A DNA stretch of 64,000 bases. Origin: Tubiluchus corallicola. Taxonomy: Eukaryota > Priapulida > Priapulimorpha > Priapulimorphida > Tubiluchidae. Below are positions 45,601-56,429 of the stretch, in pieces. Where the stretch lies: assembly GCA_030141605.1 (NCBI GenBank), contig JAQGDQ010000034.1, positions 250,001-314,000 of the forward strand, read 5' to 3'. The notes under the pieces were generated by a model that had not been told where the DNA came from, made no database searches, and saw only the letters and a program-made list of their open reading frames with translations. Made by a program: the position numbers and the translations under genes. The stretch's first letter is position 1. Every line of letters begins with the position of its first letter.

Positions 45601-46236
45601 ATCTCAGACATATAACTTTTGCAAAAAACGGCCGAAAATGGCCATTTTTGGAGGTTTTTTGCCCACCCCCGTTCCTCCCGGTGGCCCCGATTAAAAAAAT
45701 AAACTGTCAATGGCACGACACTAGATCAAGACCTTTCGTTTGATGTATAGATCGCCGAAAATGGTGCGGTCGTCGAAGTTGTAGCCTCGAATCTGATATA
45801 TATATAAATATATGTGATATAATATTGTAGCCTATTTCCGATTTTCTCAAGCACAGGTGTACTAGGTTGATAGCATAGAGGACGTTTTAGTAAAAAACTG
45901 TTTATAAGTTCTTCTACTCCTAAAGATAGATTTGGTTGAAGTTGTTGAACATCTGTATTTGTCTAAGCTATCCAAGTTGTTTTGCGTTTACCAGGTGGTT
46001 TTTTGCAAGGTTTTAAGGCGATTCTTACTGGTGCTTCACATTTGGTAATTTTAATAGTTGTTCTAGCTATCTTAATCTTAGGATCTTGACTTTTGAACGC
46101 CAATAATTTTTTTTTTGTTTTGGTGTATAAATCTTCATTTTTGATTATGTATGGCCATATTATCTTTAAAACTTTCCCAAGAAGACTTCTATGAAATGCG
46201 TCTGTGGACACAGGATTCAAACGATTGCATCTGCAG
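45601..46236 (-). mobile_element. 636-bp insertion carrying a LINE 3' fragment
   Basis: Copy 1 reads continuously CTCCAGTGTCATCAAACC at 42131; copy 2 interrupts the same text between CCAG and TGTC. The insert's minus-strand ORF (45963-46220) reads ...LGKVLKIIWPYIIKNEDL...APVRIALKPCKKPPGKRKTTW. This resembles the C-terminal tail of LINE reverse-transcriptase proteins (LGVSWPHRITNEEL...KRPVGRPKTTW). Related fragments lie at 33.7-34.3 kb and 59.5-59.8 kb. The end nearest 45601 holds other unrecognised sequence, possibly 3' UTR. Confidence 0.6.
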
Positions 46237-46928
46237 TGTCATCAAACCTGGTTTTGCTTGGCAAAACACTAAGTGTAAATGTTAGATCATTTATACCGAC
46301 TTTCGGGAAACTCGATGGTTTGCAATGACCCTCTTTCCCCCAGGGAGGGAGAGAGAATCCAGGAATCCGCAGAATTAGTCTGACAACACAACGTAGAAAA
46401 TCAGAAGAGTTTTATCTTGTCCCCCAAGGATAGATAGATGTAGGATAATGAAAAATAGCGATAAAATTCGAGTCTCGTTCAATGCGAGTAATCAGGGTAA
46501 AATGAAACCTATTAACAACACCCACCCATAAAGTAATGTACTAAAAATGTAGCGCTTTTGAGGTTACCATTTTGTGTCGTCGCTCGAGCCTTCAAGCCAG
46601 AAAATTGATGCCCCAATTAAAGGCAGAAAAGAAATGACACACAGATTCCCAGTTCAATGTTTGTTGGCACGAAAATAATAATCTCTCTTATATAGTTTGT
46701 AATTTGTAATATAATCTTCATATAATTTGTAATAACTGTGGGCTTGTGTTATAATGGGTGAGGGTGGTCAGAAATTAACATCTGTAAAGTCCAGTGGAGG
46801 GTACACAATTACGTATTGATTTGTTTTATATTGCCAGTGGATTATCTGTAAGAAATTATACATACCCAGATTGTCGGACTGACATGGACGAGGTATATGC
46901 GCTAAGATTACTTTGATTTTACTTACAG

Positions 46929-49260
46929 CATCAGCATGGACCCAGAAATGGAGAGCAATTTGCATTATCAGGAAGTCGATTACCAGATACAAAGCCAGGG
47001 CAGCGTAAGTGTTATTGCCGTTACCGTTGTTGTCGTTCGTGTTGTTATGATACTTCTCATGCTGCTCTAGTGCGTTTTGTTTTTGTTGCAAATTTAACAC
47101 AACACAACTTTTTATTACTGATGCCGGACAAGAAGTGGAAAATGAAGAATTACGGGTAGTCAATCCGATTTTGGATGACGGGTTCTAATCGAAGTTATGT
47201 TACTATTGATATTCAAGCTGTATTATAGACCCCATGTTTTTGAGAAATGCAAAAAATACAATAATAATAAATTTTGTTTTTCTGTTACTAAATTTGACAG
47301 GGAAAATGATAGAAAAAGGAGGGCGACCCGAAATAAATTGTTACAAAAAATTTCTAGTTCGATTGAGTTGTAACTTACGTGCTCTTAAGTAACGAATATC
47401 AAAAATTAGACAAAATCAACCTAAGCCATTTGTCCCAAATACATTAAATTCACAATAGCTGCTAAATACGGAAGAGACTCTGAGGAAGAAGGCAGAAACT
47501 GCCGTGGTCTTTGACATGGGTTACCACTAACCGGGTCAGGATCCCGAGGTCCAGAGTACACAAAGTAGTTGAGTATTAAACGTTAAAGCCAGCTTGTTAG
47601 GGACAGCACCTGGAGGAGAAGAGAGATTTTCTAATGACGTGAGTAAACGTTTCGGGCAGCATAGACAGGAGGTTGATGGTGCAACAAGTGCAATAGTGAG
47701 TGCAGTTACCTTTGCTTTGTGGAAGAAAATGCGGAGGTCATCCTTCAAGCCAGAAGCCACAGAATCGGAAAATCAATTTGTGATGGCAGCAGGTTCGAGA
47801 CAGTTCCAAACGCCGCCTTAAACATCTCCACAGTAATGCCAAGGATGCCGGAGAGTTTGCGAGTAGTCCACAGTAGCTGCCTCATTTGGAGAAAGGAGAC
47901 GCCAGGCCTGAGGTAGTGAACTACGTAATGCTTTCAGAGAGAGGAAGAGGAGGCCGCGAACAAAAGAAGATGCCACGCACTGCTACAAGAAAAAATGGAA
48001 ATATCAATACAGATTTATTAAAAATAATTTCCTAATAATAGATGGTATTTATTAACATTCTTCTTGCAGTGGGTGAAATTTCGAAAACATTTTTTGATGA
48101 ATGATTCCATAAATAAGAAAGCCATGGGAAAACAGTAGATTTAACAATAAATTAAGTCACTGTGACAATGATTAGAGGGGTATTTGAAAGTACTTGTTTA
48201 ACAAAAAGCCCGATTGCTTGTGCATTATGAGTGATTTTTAGTCACTTTCGATGAAAAATATTAGTGCATTAGTAACCATTTTGAAATTGAGTTATTTCAT
48301 ACGTCAGCGGCTTTCGACACGAACCACATAGAAAGATGTACATATCAAACTAACTGAGCAATGTGTTTCTTTGCAATTTGTTCGGGTTTAACTTTATTTT
48401 CCGCTGTCTACAAGGCTTTGGAACATCATAACATTATATTTAAATAAATTGGCACAAATCGATTTGGAACTTGCCTGCATATATTGATCGCGCATCATCG
48501 TGACAACACATAATATAAAATCATTAAGAGCAGGTAAATGTGCAATATAGTTTCAAAGTTTATACAAATTCACATTAAAATCAAAACTACATTCGTTATG
48601 AACACAGTTAGTTCCAAGGCAATGACAAATAAAATATTTTCCATCTTCTAAAACACTGCAGAGATGCGGTCTCTTGGTGTGTTTCATTTCTTCCGCAATT
48701 CGTTTCCGGGCAAACCTTATTTTTGCCGCCTAAACTGTTTCAATCAAAAGTACGGTAATCAGTTTTAGTAATTTCGCTGTCAACAGCAAGACAAATTTTG
48801 GAACGAATTGCAGGACATGTAAGAAAAATGATTTTAACACAGAAGAACGATAAGAAGGATGATATCTTAAAATTCCTGCTTTTTTATTTATCTTTTTTTA
48901 CTTTTTGCCCGGTATCCAGATCTATAAGCTTTCGCTATGTTAAATTCACTCTGAATATAGAAAGTGTGAATTGTGTTCGAATCAAACTTCGTTCTTGTGT
49001 TTAGAAAAAAGTGCACTTGTTTTGTGGTTTTAGTTATTCTCTATTGGCTGAGCAAGACTTTTATGTAATAATTGCTCTGTCCTGTTGCTCATTGTTTCTA
49101 TACCCTCTCTGGCAGAAGATTACGGTAGTCATTGCGTTTGATTAACATTTCATCGTGTATTACTATGTATGGTATGACTACTATGTGTAGCACAACAAAA
49201 AGTGTCAAATAGTTTTTAATTTCATTTTACTATTCACCTTTTTCCATTTTAGGCATTGAG
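46929..49260 (+). CDS. unknown small gene, tandem copy 3 (3' exons)
   Basis: Exon 46929-47004 (acceptor TTTTACTTACAG, donor GTAAGT) reads HQHGPRNGEQFALSGSRLPD, clearly related to the equivalent exons at 39501 and 42794 but 10 bases shorter than copy 2 and ending in phase 1. A candidate last exon starts at 49253 (acceptor TTCCATTTTAG) and gives only R-I-E before TAG. The Pro/Arg exon and TTETEDF exon are missing here, so the copy is truncated or uses another ending. Confidence 0.25.
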
Positions 49261-49456
49261 TAGATGCCGGGGGCGGCCAGCCCCTTCTACCATCGCTCGC
49301 CCACTGCCTTTCTTGTTGCTGGGTAGCTCAGATGTGAAGTCGTAGTAGCGTACAACATGTAGCTATTTTTGCAATGGTTTCCAAGTTATCAGATAATAAA
49401 CTCAAAAATTCAAAGCATATTAATTAATTAATTTATTGTATTTTAATTCTGTTTTA

Positions 49457-49468
49457 TATATACATATA

Positions 49469-49545
<77 letters not shown>
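49457..49545. repeat. AT-rich palindrome
   Basis: TATACATATAATACATACAT ... ATGTATGTATTATATGTATA around an (AT)n core. Adjacent to the larger hairpin; together they make about 240 bp of foldback DNA. Confidence 0.8.
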
Positions 49546-49554
<9 letters not shown>

Positions 49555-49556
49555 AT

Positions 49557-49695
49557 ACATATAAAAAATACAATATACATTGAAGCTCAATACATATTAC
49601 ATGCACATACCGGTACATATACGTATATATGTATGTACCGGTATGTGCATGTAATATGTACTGAGCTTCAATGTATATTGTATTTTTTTATATGT
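49557..49695. repeat. long near-perfect inverted repeat (hairpin)
   Basis: The arm at 49557-49618 is repeated in inverse at 49629-49695. It runs from ACATATAAAAAATACAATAT through CATTGAAGCTCA-TACATATT to GCACATACCGGTACAT. The two arms of about 62-66 bases differ by one substitution and small length changes in an A-run and at the loop edge. Such a stem could be a young foldback/MITE, a small-RNA source, or a cruciform-prone site. Confidence 0.9.
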
Positions 49696-50125
49696 ATTTG
49701 TGCACAGTACCCTGCAAATGGAGGGTTTTGTATCATTTTGTTTTGAAAATAAATGAGATTTAATAAATAGACAAATGCGGTCCTGCCTATAAAAATCATG
49801 CAAAGGAGCATAATTTATTGGGCAAATTTACACACCAGCTATTTACAAGTTTGTATAATTCTCAAAGCTATTGTGTTTTCATTTTTTTGTAATTATTATT
49901 TGTTAAGCTTTATTTCAAATCCTATGAAAATCAATTGAATTATATGCAGCAAATTACTTTGAGAGCAGATTTCATCTTAAAAACAGCTAGAAATTGTAGC
50001 AACAAAATTCAAAGCAAAATGTTTTTCCAAAACAATATTTAAAAAACACGGTTGACCCCTTAAACATTGGGTCATTTCAGATAATACTGGCTTTTGATAG
50101 TCATTGGTCCGCTATTGATAACTGG

Positions 50126-50365
50126 AGGAGAACAAAAAGAGAAAAAATGAACGGTAGAGAGAGAGAGAGAGGGGGGGGAGCAAGGGATAGACGGGGAGGT
50201 AAGAGTGAATGGAGCTTGAGAATGAGAGAGGGACTGGTGGTAAGCGAAAGGGACAGAGAGGGGAAGAGCCACAGGAGGAAAAAGAAAGAGAAAGGAAGAG
50301 GATGTGCGGCTGAAGAAAGGGAGGAAAATAGAGAGAGAAGTGAAGAGAGAAAGAGAATTCGAAGG
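50126..50365 (+). repeat. purine-rich tract
   Basis: About 240 bp with very few pyrimidines on the plus strand (GAGAGAGG, GGGGGGGGAG, AAAGAAAGAGAAAGG and similar). It produces Arg/Glu and Ser/Leu/Pro pseudo-ORFs on the two strands. Confidence 0.85.
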
Positions 50366-50594
50366 CTATGTCTTATGTAACATAGCCTGAGACAATAAAA
50401 CATGTTTGCATTTTTTTTGCTTTTATAGATAAGTGTCAGGATTATTATTTCAACTTACAGAGCGAACATTGTACAGGACATTATAAAAGAACAAGTCTTT
50501 CAGCAAATAACAATAACAAAATAGTAGTTTACCAAGGCGAGGCCTCCAATACTTGGGTAGGACCTGTTCTTCCGCACGCACATAGTAATGCAGG

Positions 50595-51140
50595 AGAATT
50601 CGGTCTCCAGATGATTTAGATATATTACGACAATGTTCAATTTCTATGGTAGAGCAAATAAATTACTCATGAAATTTACTCACTGTTCAGTTAACGTGAA
50701 GAGACAATTGTTTAATGCTTACTGCACTACTTTTTATTGTATGTCCACTTGGAGACATTTTTATTCTTACAATCTTAGCAAACTCAAGGTTGCATATAAT
50801 GTATTAACACGGAAGCTGTTTAACTTTTCATACGATACGAGCGCAAGATATATTTCTACTAGACTTAATATTATTTATTTTGATGTTATTCACAGAAAAT
50901 GTGCGTACAGTTTATACGTCAGGCTGAATAACAGTGAAAATTTTATATGCAAGAACATTTTAAACAGTGATGCAAACTTTACTTCTGTAATTAGATGTCA
51001 TTGGCGTAGTTTGTTATATCGACATATCGTTAATTTTTATTTGTGTTATTGTTGTGTTTCATGATTCATTGTATTAATTTGTGATGTGTTTATGAACTCT
51101 GCGAAGTGTGAAATAAAATATTAAATCTAAAAAAATTTAA
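50595..51140 (+). mobile_element. L2/CR1-type LINE, 3' end
   Basis: The ORF 50633-51064 (143 aa) reads NFYGRANKLLMKFTHCSVNV, then LFNAYCTTFYCMSTW and KLKVAYNVLTRKLF. This is the standard C-terminus of reverse-transcriptase ORFs of L2/CR1-like elements (RAN-L-x-x-KF...LF-x-(A/T)YC...KL-x-VAYN). The preceding codons DDLDILRQC lie one frame away, so a frameshift near 50635 disables it. The stop is followed by about 60 bp of 3' UTR ending AATAAAATATTAAATCTAAAAAAA, a typical A-rich tail. It is a 5'-truncated dead copy on the plus strand. Confidence 0.8.
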
Positions 51141-54100
51141 AATCCAGTGGGTTGGCTAAGTTAGCGTCTCTCTCAGTCTACCTCGTGGGCAACAGGTAGC
51201 CTTTTCGGGAAAGTCTCCATAGCTTCCCATCAAACTGGCAGGATACAGAATAGGGTCTCTTGAGATCGGATAATGAGAAGATCATCTCCTCCGGATTCCC
51301 ACGCAGAACGGGAGCGACTTAGATCATCAAACGTGACGTAAAAGGTGACAGTATGTTCATCCAACGTAAAGGTAATTAGGCTGTGTAATGAATGCCTATT
51401 TTAACAAATGTCTCTCAGTTATTGCATAACTGACGAGGTTTCACCAGCAAAAGAAGAACAAATAATGAACAAACCATCCATATTTCGTTCAGTCATCGTA
51501 TGAGAGAAACCACGATATAGTTATATCTGACTATATATAGTTATAGTTTTTTCTAAAAAAAATTTCTGTGAAACGGGAACGTTTGTCCGAAAATCATATA
51601 GTACTCGTCTTGGTACATCCCCAAGTCTTCCGTTTAACAGGGTATTCTGCTAGTAGCTGATCTACCCTTCAACTCAGGTAGCTGACGAGTAGGCCTGTCG
51701 TCTGGGGTGCCGCTACAATATACATCGATAGATTTGGTGTTAAGGCTTGCGATTCACTGACGCCATCTGAAATGTAACTAGGAAATCTGTTGTTTTAGCA
51801 TCATTCGACTTCAAACAAAAACATAGCCAACTCAGCCTTGATTAAAGAGCTCACGTCTGTTTAGGTTATGAATCTTTTAACTTACCAGTGGTTTTACATG
51901 TACATTTATATTGTCGCATTGGCGTAACCATACTTTGACCAAATGACTGAACTATGTCAGCCGTTTGCTGCTAAGCCAAACTTTTATATGTTGTAGGTAT
52001 AATTAAAAAATGTTATAAACGTGAATTGGACTGTTCGGATTTAAGCTTATATAATGCAACAACAAGTACTGTCAACCTCCGCTCTGTTGAGGATATTAGC
52101 ACTATTAGTTTTATCACACTTCTGCACTGTGGCGCCACCTGGCCGAAATTTTTAAAATAAACTAAGCAAGCACATCAGTTGGGCAGTTAATACTTGATGT
52201 TTGGCTATAGTGGATCTGTAAAATATCAGTCAGAGAGAAATCACGTATTAAACGTTAAAAGTCAATTTAAGCTACATATTGAAGTTGTCTGAAGTTTTTA
52301 TTTATGGTAGTTTATAGACGAAACACCCACCATGGAGTACCTTGAAGTAATAACCTCCACCGCATGAAGGCTGTGAGATAATGAAAACCGTTAAACCACA
52401 CTGCAGTTATCATTGCCAGTAATTTCAAGTGCAACAAAATAGCTGAATGCAACGAAATTCTGGCCATGAAAAGTCTGTTTGCAAATATTCAAAGTATTTT
52501 GTCATAGTTACAAGTATACAGTTCTTGCTGCTATACAAGTAAATAAACAAATGTCGGGTTGCACAGTTAAGCGTCTAGTAGACTGGATTTGTTACTGTTA
52601 AAGATAAAGGCAAACATTTATTTCACGTCGAATTTAAAAACATACAACTACAAGTAGCAAGAGTTTATGTCACCATTGAATAAATAAAACTATTCAACTA
52701 CGATTAAAAACTAGTTGTTACTGCTAGTGATCCAACTTTTTTTAATCAGTACGAATCTAACAGCAAACTAAAATAGATAAAACTTAGGCCCATGTCACAG
52801 TGAAGATGGAAGGAAAATGATGCATAAAATTGCTGACAGAAAATCAGTAAATTTCCAATTTTTTCTCAGGAAACCGATGCAACAAGAAAATCGCGCGCGT
52901 CCAGCTAGCGCCATCTGTGTTGCAGCTTTTACTTACCGTCATGGTCAGCGAGTCAAGGTAATGTTTTTCTGAGCGCTTGTTATATCGTGTATGAAGAAGC
53001 CAGCATTGTAAACTGATATTTTATTAAACCATGTCTAATTTGAGTTACAGTTGCCAGACATTTCTCATATACAAAATACAATTAATGATATTAGTCAGTG
53101 TAATGTAATGGCTGTTTTTTCAGTAAAGTTTCACTAACTACTTCAAAATCTGAAAGTATACGTATACAAAGTAAATGTATGCGTGCCTTATTTTTCTTTT
53201 CCACGAATATACCCATCGCTGTACATTAAAAAGGGATTATAAAGAAATGATAATTTACGGTGAATTGTGCTAATAATTGTTGTCGGTTAAACAATCAATT
53301 AAGTTTTAAATTCTAGTGAGAACATAGTGTTTCTACCATGTGGCAGTTTTTCTCTTGAGGAGGACACATAACTTCTAATTGGCGGCAAAATTCCTCACCA
53401 GGAATTATACGAGGAAAATTGCTCGTGGGAAACAACGTGGTCCATTTTCATGAGGAGTACCGCGAGGAATTTTCCCGGGCGTCCTCACTGCAAAATGAGC
53501 CTTAAACATATCAGTGATGATTAGGGTTGCCACCACTCCGGATTCGACCCGGGTTTCTTGAATTTCAGCCGTAAATCCGTAGTTTCAACCGAAAAATTCT
53601 GAAGTGTCCTGATTTCGGCCATGGCATTGAAGTTCAAATGAAAAATATCGAAATATAATTTGCCTGGCTAACGCTATTGAAAATGAATTTGCACCAGTCT
53701 GAGCAAAAAAACAGTGGAATTTCTGTTAAGATAAGTTAGTAAACTTAATTAAGTTTAATCTGTTGTAAGGCTTTATCATTTCACCCCGTCTCTGCTTTTC
53801 GGCAATTTTTGCTACAGCAGCAAGCGCAATACGAGGTAATCGTCGGAGTTACCTTTAATTCACCTAACATAAAGTTATTAACATTCTGATCGCTAAAAAG
53901 CCTCATAGATATGAAAAAATGTATTAGAAACTTGGAAGAAACTCCAAAATTTGATGTACAGTACTTCTTGAACTTTTGTGGAGATTTCTAGACCTTTTAT
54001 GGTTTAAATTTTTTGATCATTGTTTCTGAAAAAGGATTCGTAAAACGTCTAAAATACGGGAAATGCGTGGACTTCTCTGACCCCCCCCCCTGGTTTTCAA

Positions 54101-55080
54101 GTGCTGATTTTGGCTCATGACGAGGTGGCAACTATAATAGATGATTTCAGTTTCATGCTCGTCAAAAGAGCTTTCTAATTTATGACACACGCACCGGCAT
54201 TGGAATTTTCGTTTTGTAACACTACGTCTTGTTTCTTGCTTCTAAAGCTTGCACTCCTCCTGTATGTAGTCCATATTGACCTGCACAGAAATAACGACGA
54301 TGATTACCCATTATACTAATGATAATAAATCAAGTCGTTGCTTCTGTTAGCGTGGGAGACGAACGTCTTCTATCAGTAGCAGGTAGTCTATCCGTGAACA
54401 GAGCTTAATGAAACTAATAACGCTGATATGCATTGCCTAGTCGCTTAAAAATACCATCTGCTTTATTTATAGTATTACTGCATGACGTTATATGAAAACT
54501 TTGGTCCTTTATCCAATGGGGAGCTAAATTTGACGTACTAAAGAAACTGTTGCCAGGATAAACGCCAAAAAGCTTAGCAATAACCTCAGTAAACAATTAG
54601 ATGATATAGGCTTGTACCAATTTTATAATCGGTGCATCCAATACGACATGTATCAATAGCGGCTGATGCTGATAAATCTAGAATGCTCTTACACTACATT
54701 CCTTAGTGTGCCTACACGAAGAATAATTTGATGACCAATGACCAAAACCCTATAACTGTATACCCACACTGACTGGGAGTTATATAATAATGAGGAATAA
54801 AACTCACAATTACCATGGAAGAGGTAGAATGTGTTACAAAGAAAGTGAACGGGAAATCCCTGAACAATGATGCACCGTATCATTTTACCTTCTCGCTCAA
54901 TCGTTTAAATTTATTTTTTTTAGATTTGGACTTAGTACACTGGGGAATGCTCCTTGTACAGTTGAATGGTTCTGGGTTAGCCGTCCTGGGTTGAATAGTC
55001 GAGTGGTTTATATTTCGGTCTGCAAAAAGGCAGTCTTGTCCCATCCGTAGCTAAATAACCATCAGTGCTAACGCTATCTG
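51140..55080. other. gene-poor spacer
   Basis: No coding region recognised. On the minus strand a possible translation start with immediate donor (ACC ATG ACG|GTAAGT, around 52935-52945) could be a first coding exon, but no partner exon was found to its left. A short C-run occurs near 54082. Confidence 0.35.
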
Positions 55081-55084
55081 TTAA

Positions 55085-55573
55085 TGTTGTGGAGATCTGG
55101 AATATTCTGTAGTATAGTAGAGCAATCTTCGTACCTTGTAGAAGTTTCTAGAACTTTCTATTTCTAGATTATTTCCTGGCACTCTAGTTTTATTTTTGTT
55201 ATCTAATATGGTTAAATGTTTATTTTATTGTAGAGTTTATGGGTATGTACATACGTAAGTTGTTTAAATTATTTTAAATTTTACAAGGGTAGAAATAGGG
55301 CCAATATTGCTTAAACAAAGGTGTTTTTGTTGCTCGTTTATTATATAAGGCGGAGCTGGCCGGTGAAGTTTATTCTCTCTCACATTCTTTTATATCCACG
55401 TATTATCAGATACGCTTTCTCGCTTTCACGTTTCCAGATTATCACATTTACTGTAAACATTTCGCGTTCCTTCATACTTGTGTAGTAGAATTCTCGTATA
55501 ATAAACTAGTTTAATTTGATGACGTGTTTTCTGGTTTTCTCTACGAGCCTTCCGAGAGAAACAAAACACAACA
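55085..55573 (+). mobile_element. solo LTR
   Basis: 489 bp beginning TGTTGTG and ending CACAACA, a perfect 7-bp inverted TG...CA terminus. It is flanked by GTTAA (55080-55084) and TTTAA (55574-55578), a 5-bp target duplication with one mismatch. Inside are a promoter-like TTATATAAGGCGGAGC and an AATAAA (in TATAATAAACTAG) downstream, in the right order for an LTR. No primer-binding site or gag/pol follows on either side, so it is a solo LTR left by recombination. The 5-bp duplication suits a Ty3-type element. Confidence 0.75.
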
Positions 55574-55578
55574 TTTAA

Positions 55579-56429
55579 TAAGCAACGGTAAATAAATCTC
55601 GTCTTTGTCTTTGGACCTTATAGGCTGCGGCTACAGAATCGAAAAATATTTACAAAAAGTTAAACCAGACGCTTACGTTTTGTAGATTAAAACCAATCAT
55701 AGGACTCTAGGTTTACCAGAATTAAACGATTCTTCTTTAACAATATTAGTAGTAGCATCACCTAGTTGTAAAATTGTACAGTAAAATTGTACGATTAAAA
55801 AATAGAAAAAATTACAAATAACCAACCAAACGAAGATTATGAAATACACTGAACATTTATTTGCGCTTATAAAATCTGAAAAAGTTACAATGGTAGGTTC
55901 AATAATAAAAATAAACACACAAAAATCGTTAAAACGAACAAACTTTCTATTTACATGTCCCTGTTTTTTAGTTTTTAGGGAAACCCACAAAATGGAACAG
56001 AGGACAAAAAATATTACCACGCATTATTACCGTGTTTAGAGTTTTATATATACTCGTTTCACAATCTGCATTTCTTAATTATCACAATAACGTCTATATT
56101 ATATGTATTTCGTAAAGTGGCTCGCTTAGGAAAATATCGGCTGTATTGTGCCTCTACTATTTTTACCTTTACTCTTCTTTCGATGGAATGAACAAATTTT
56201 CAAAAACTCTACAGCTTAAAACCGCACTCAAGTTTCAGTCAACAACAGTAATAAGTTTTCGAATTTCGTATGGACTAGTTTAACAAGACAGGTGCTCAAT
56301 ATCAAGAATTTTTCAGTTATTTTGTGTCGCTCGCATAAAAGAAAACGGTGTTCACGGCTGTATTAAACTTTTGCCAACATAGAAACACATATAGACTTAC
56401 TGCCTGTGAAAATTTCAACAGCTTGTGAT
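55579..56429. other. spacer / 3' flank of the histone-like gene
   Basis: AT-rich, includes the 3' UTR of the minus-strand histone-like gene next to 56429. No gene seen. Confidence 0.45.

Larger units (their letters stand above)
39200..49100 (+). repeat. three-copy tandem segmental duplication
   Basis: Marker exon 'Z' occurs at 39501, 42794 and 46929. The marker block CAGGCATCCAGATCTATAAA...GTTAAATTTACTCTTGGTATAG occurs at 41130, 44131 and 48910. The Pro/Arg exon occurs at 41749 and 45215 with identical 144-bp sequence. Copies 1-2 are 3.3 kb apart and copies 2-3 are 4.1 kb apart, the latter enlarged by a 473-bp MITE and a 636-bp insertion. Copy 2 lacks a block that copies 1 and 3 share (about 40060-41090 and 48058-48880). 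Copies 2 and 3 are the most alike and so most recently duplicated. Confidence 0.85.

Noticed and set aside
53340-53510. Possible MITE with CTC..GAGGAGGAC ends
   Set aside because: The inverted similarity between the ends is too short and broken to separate from chance.
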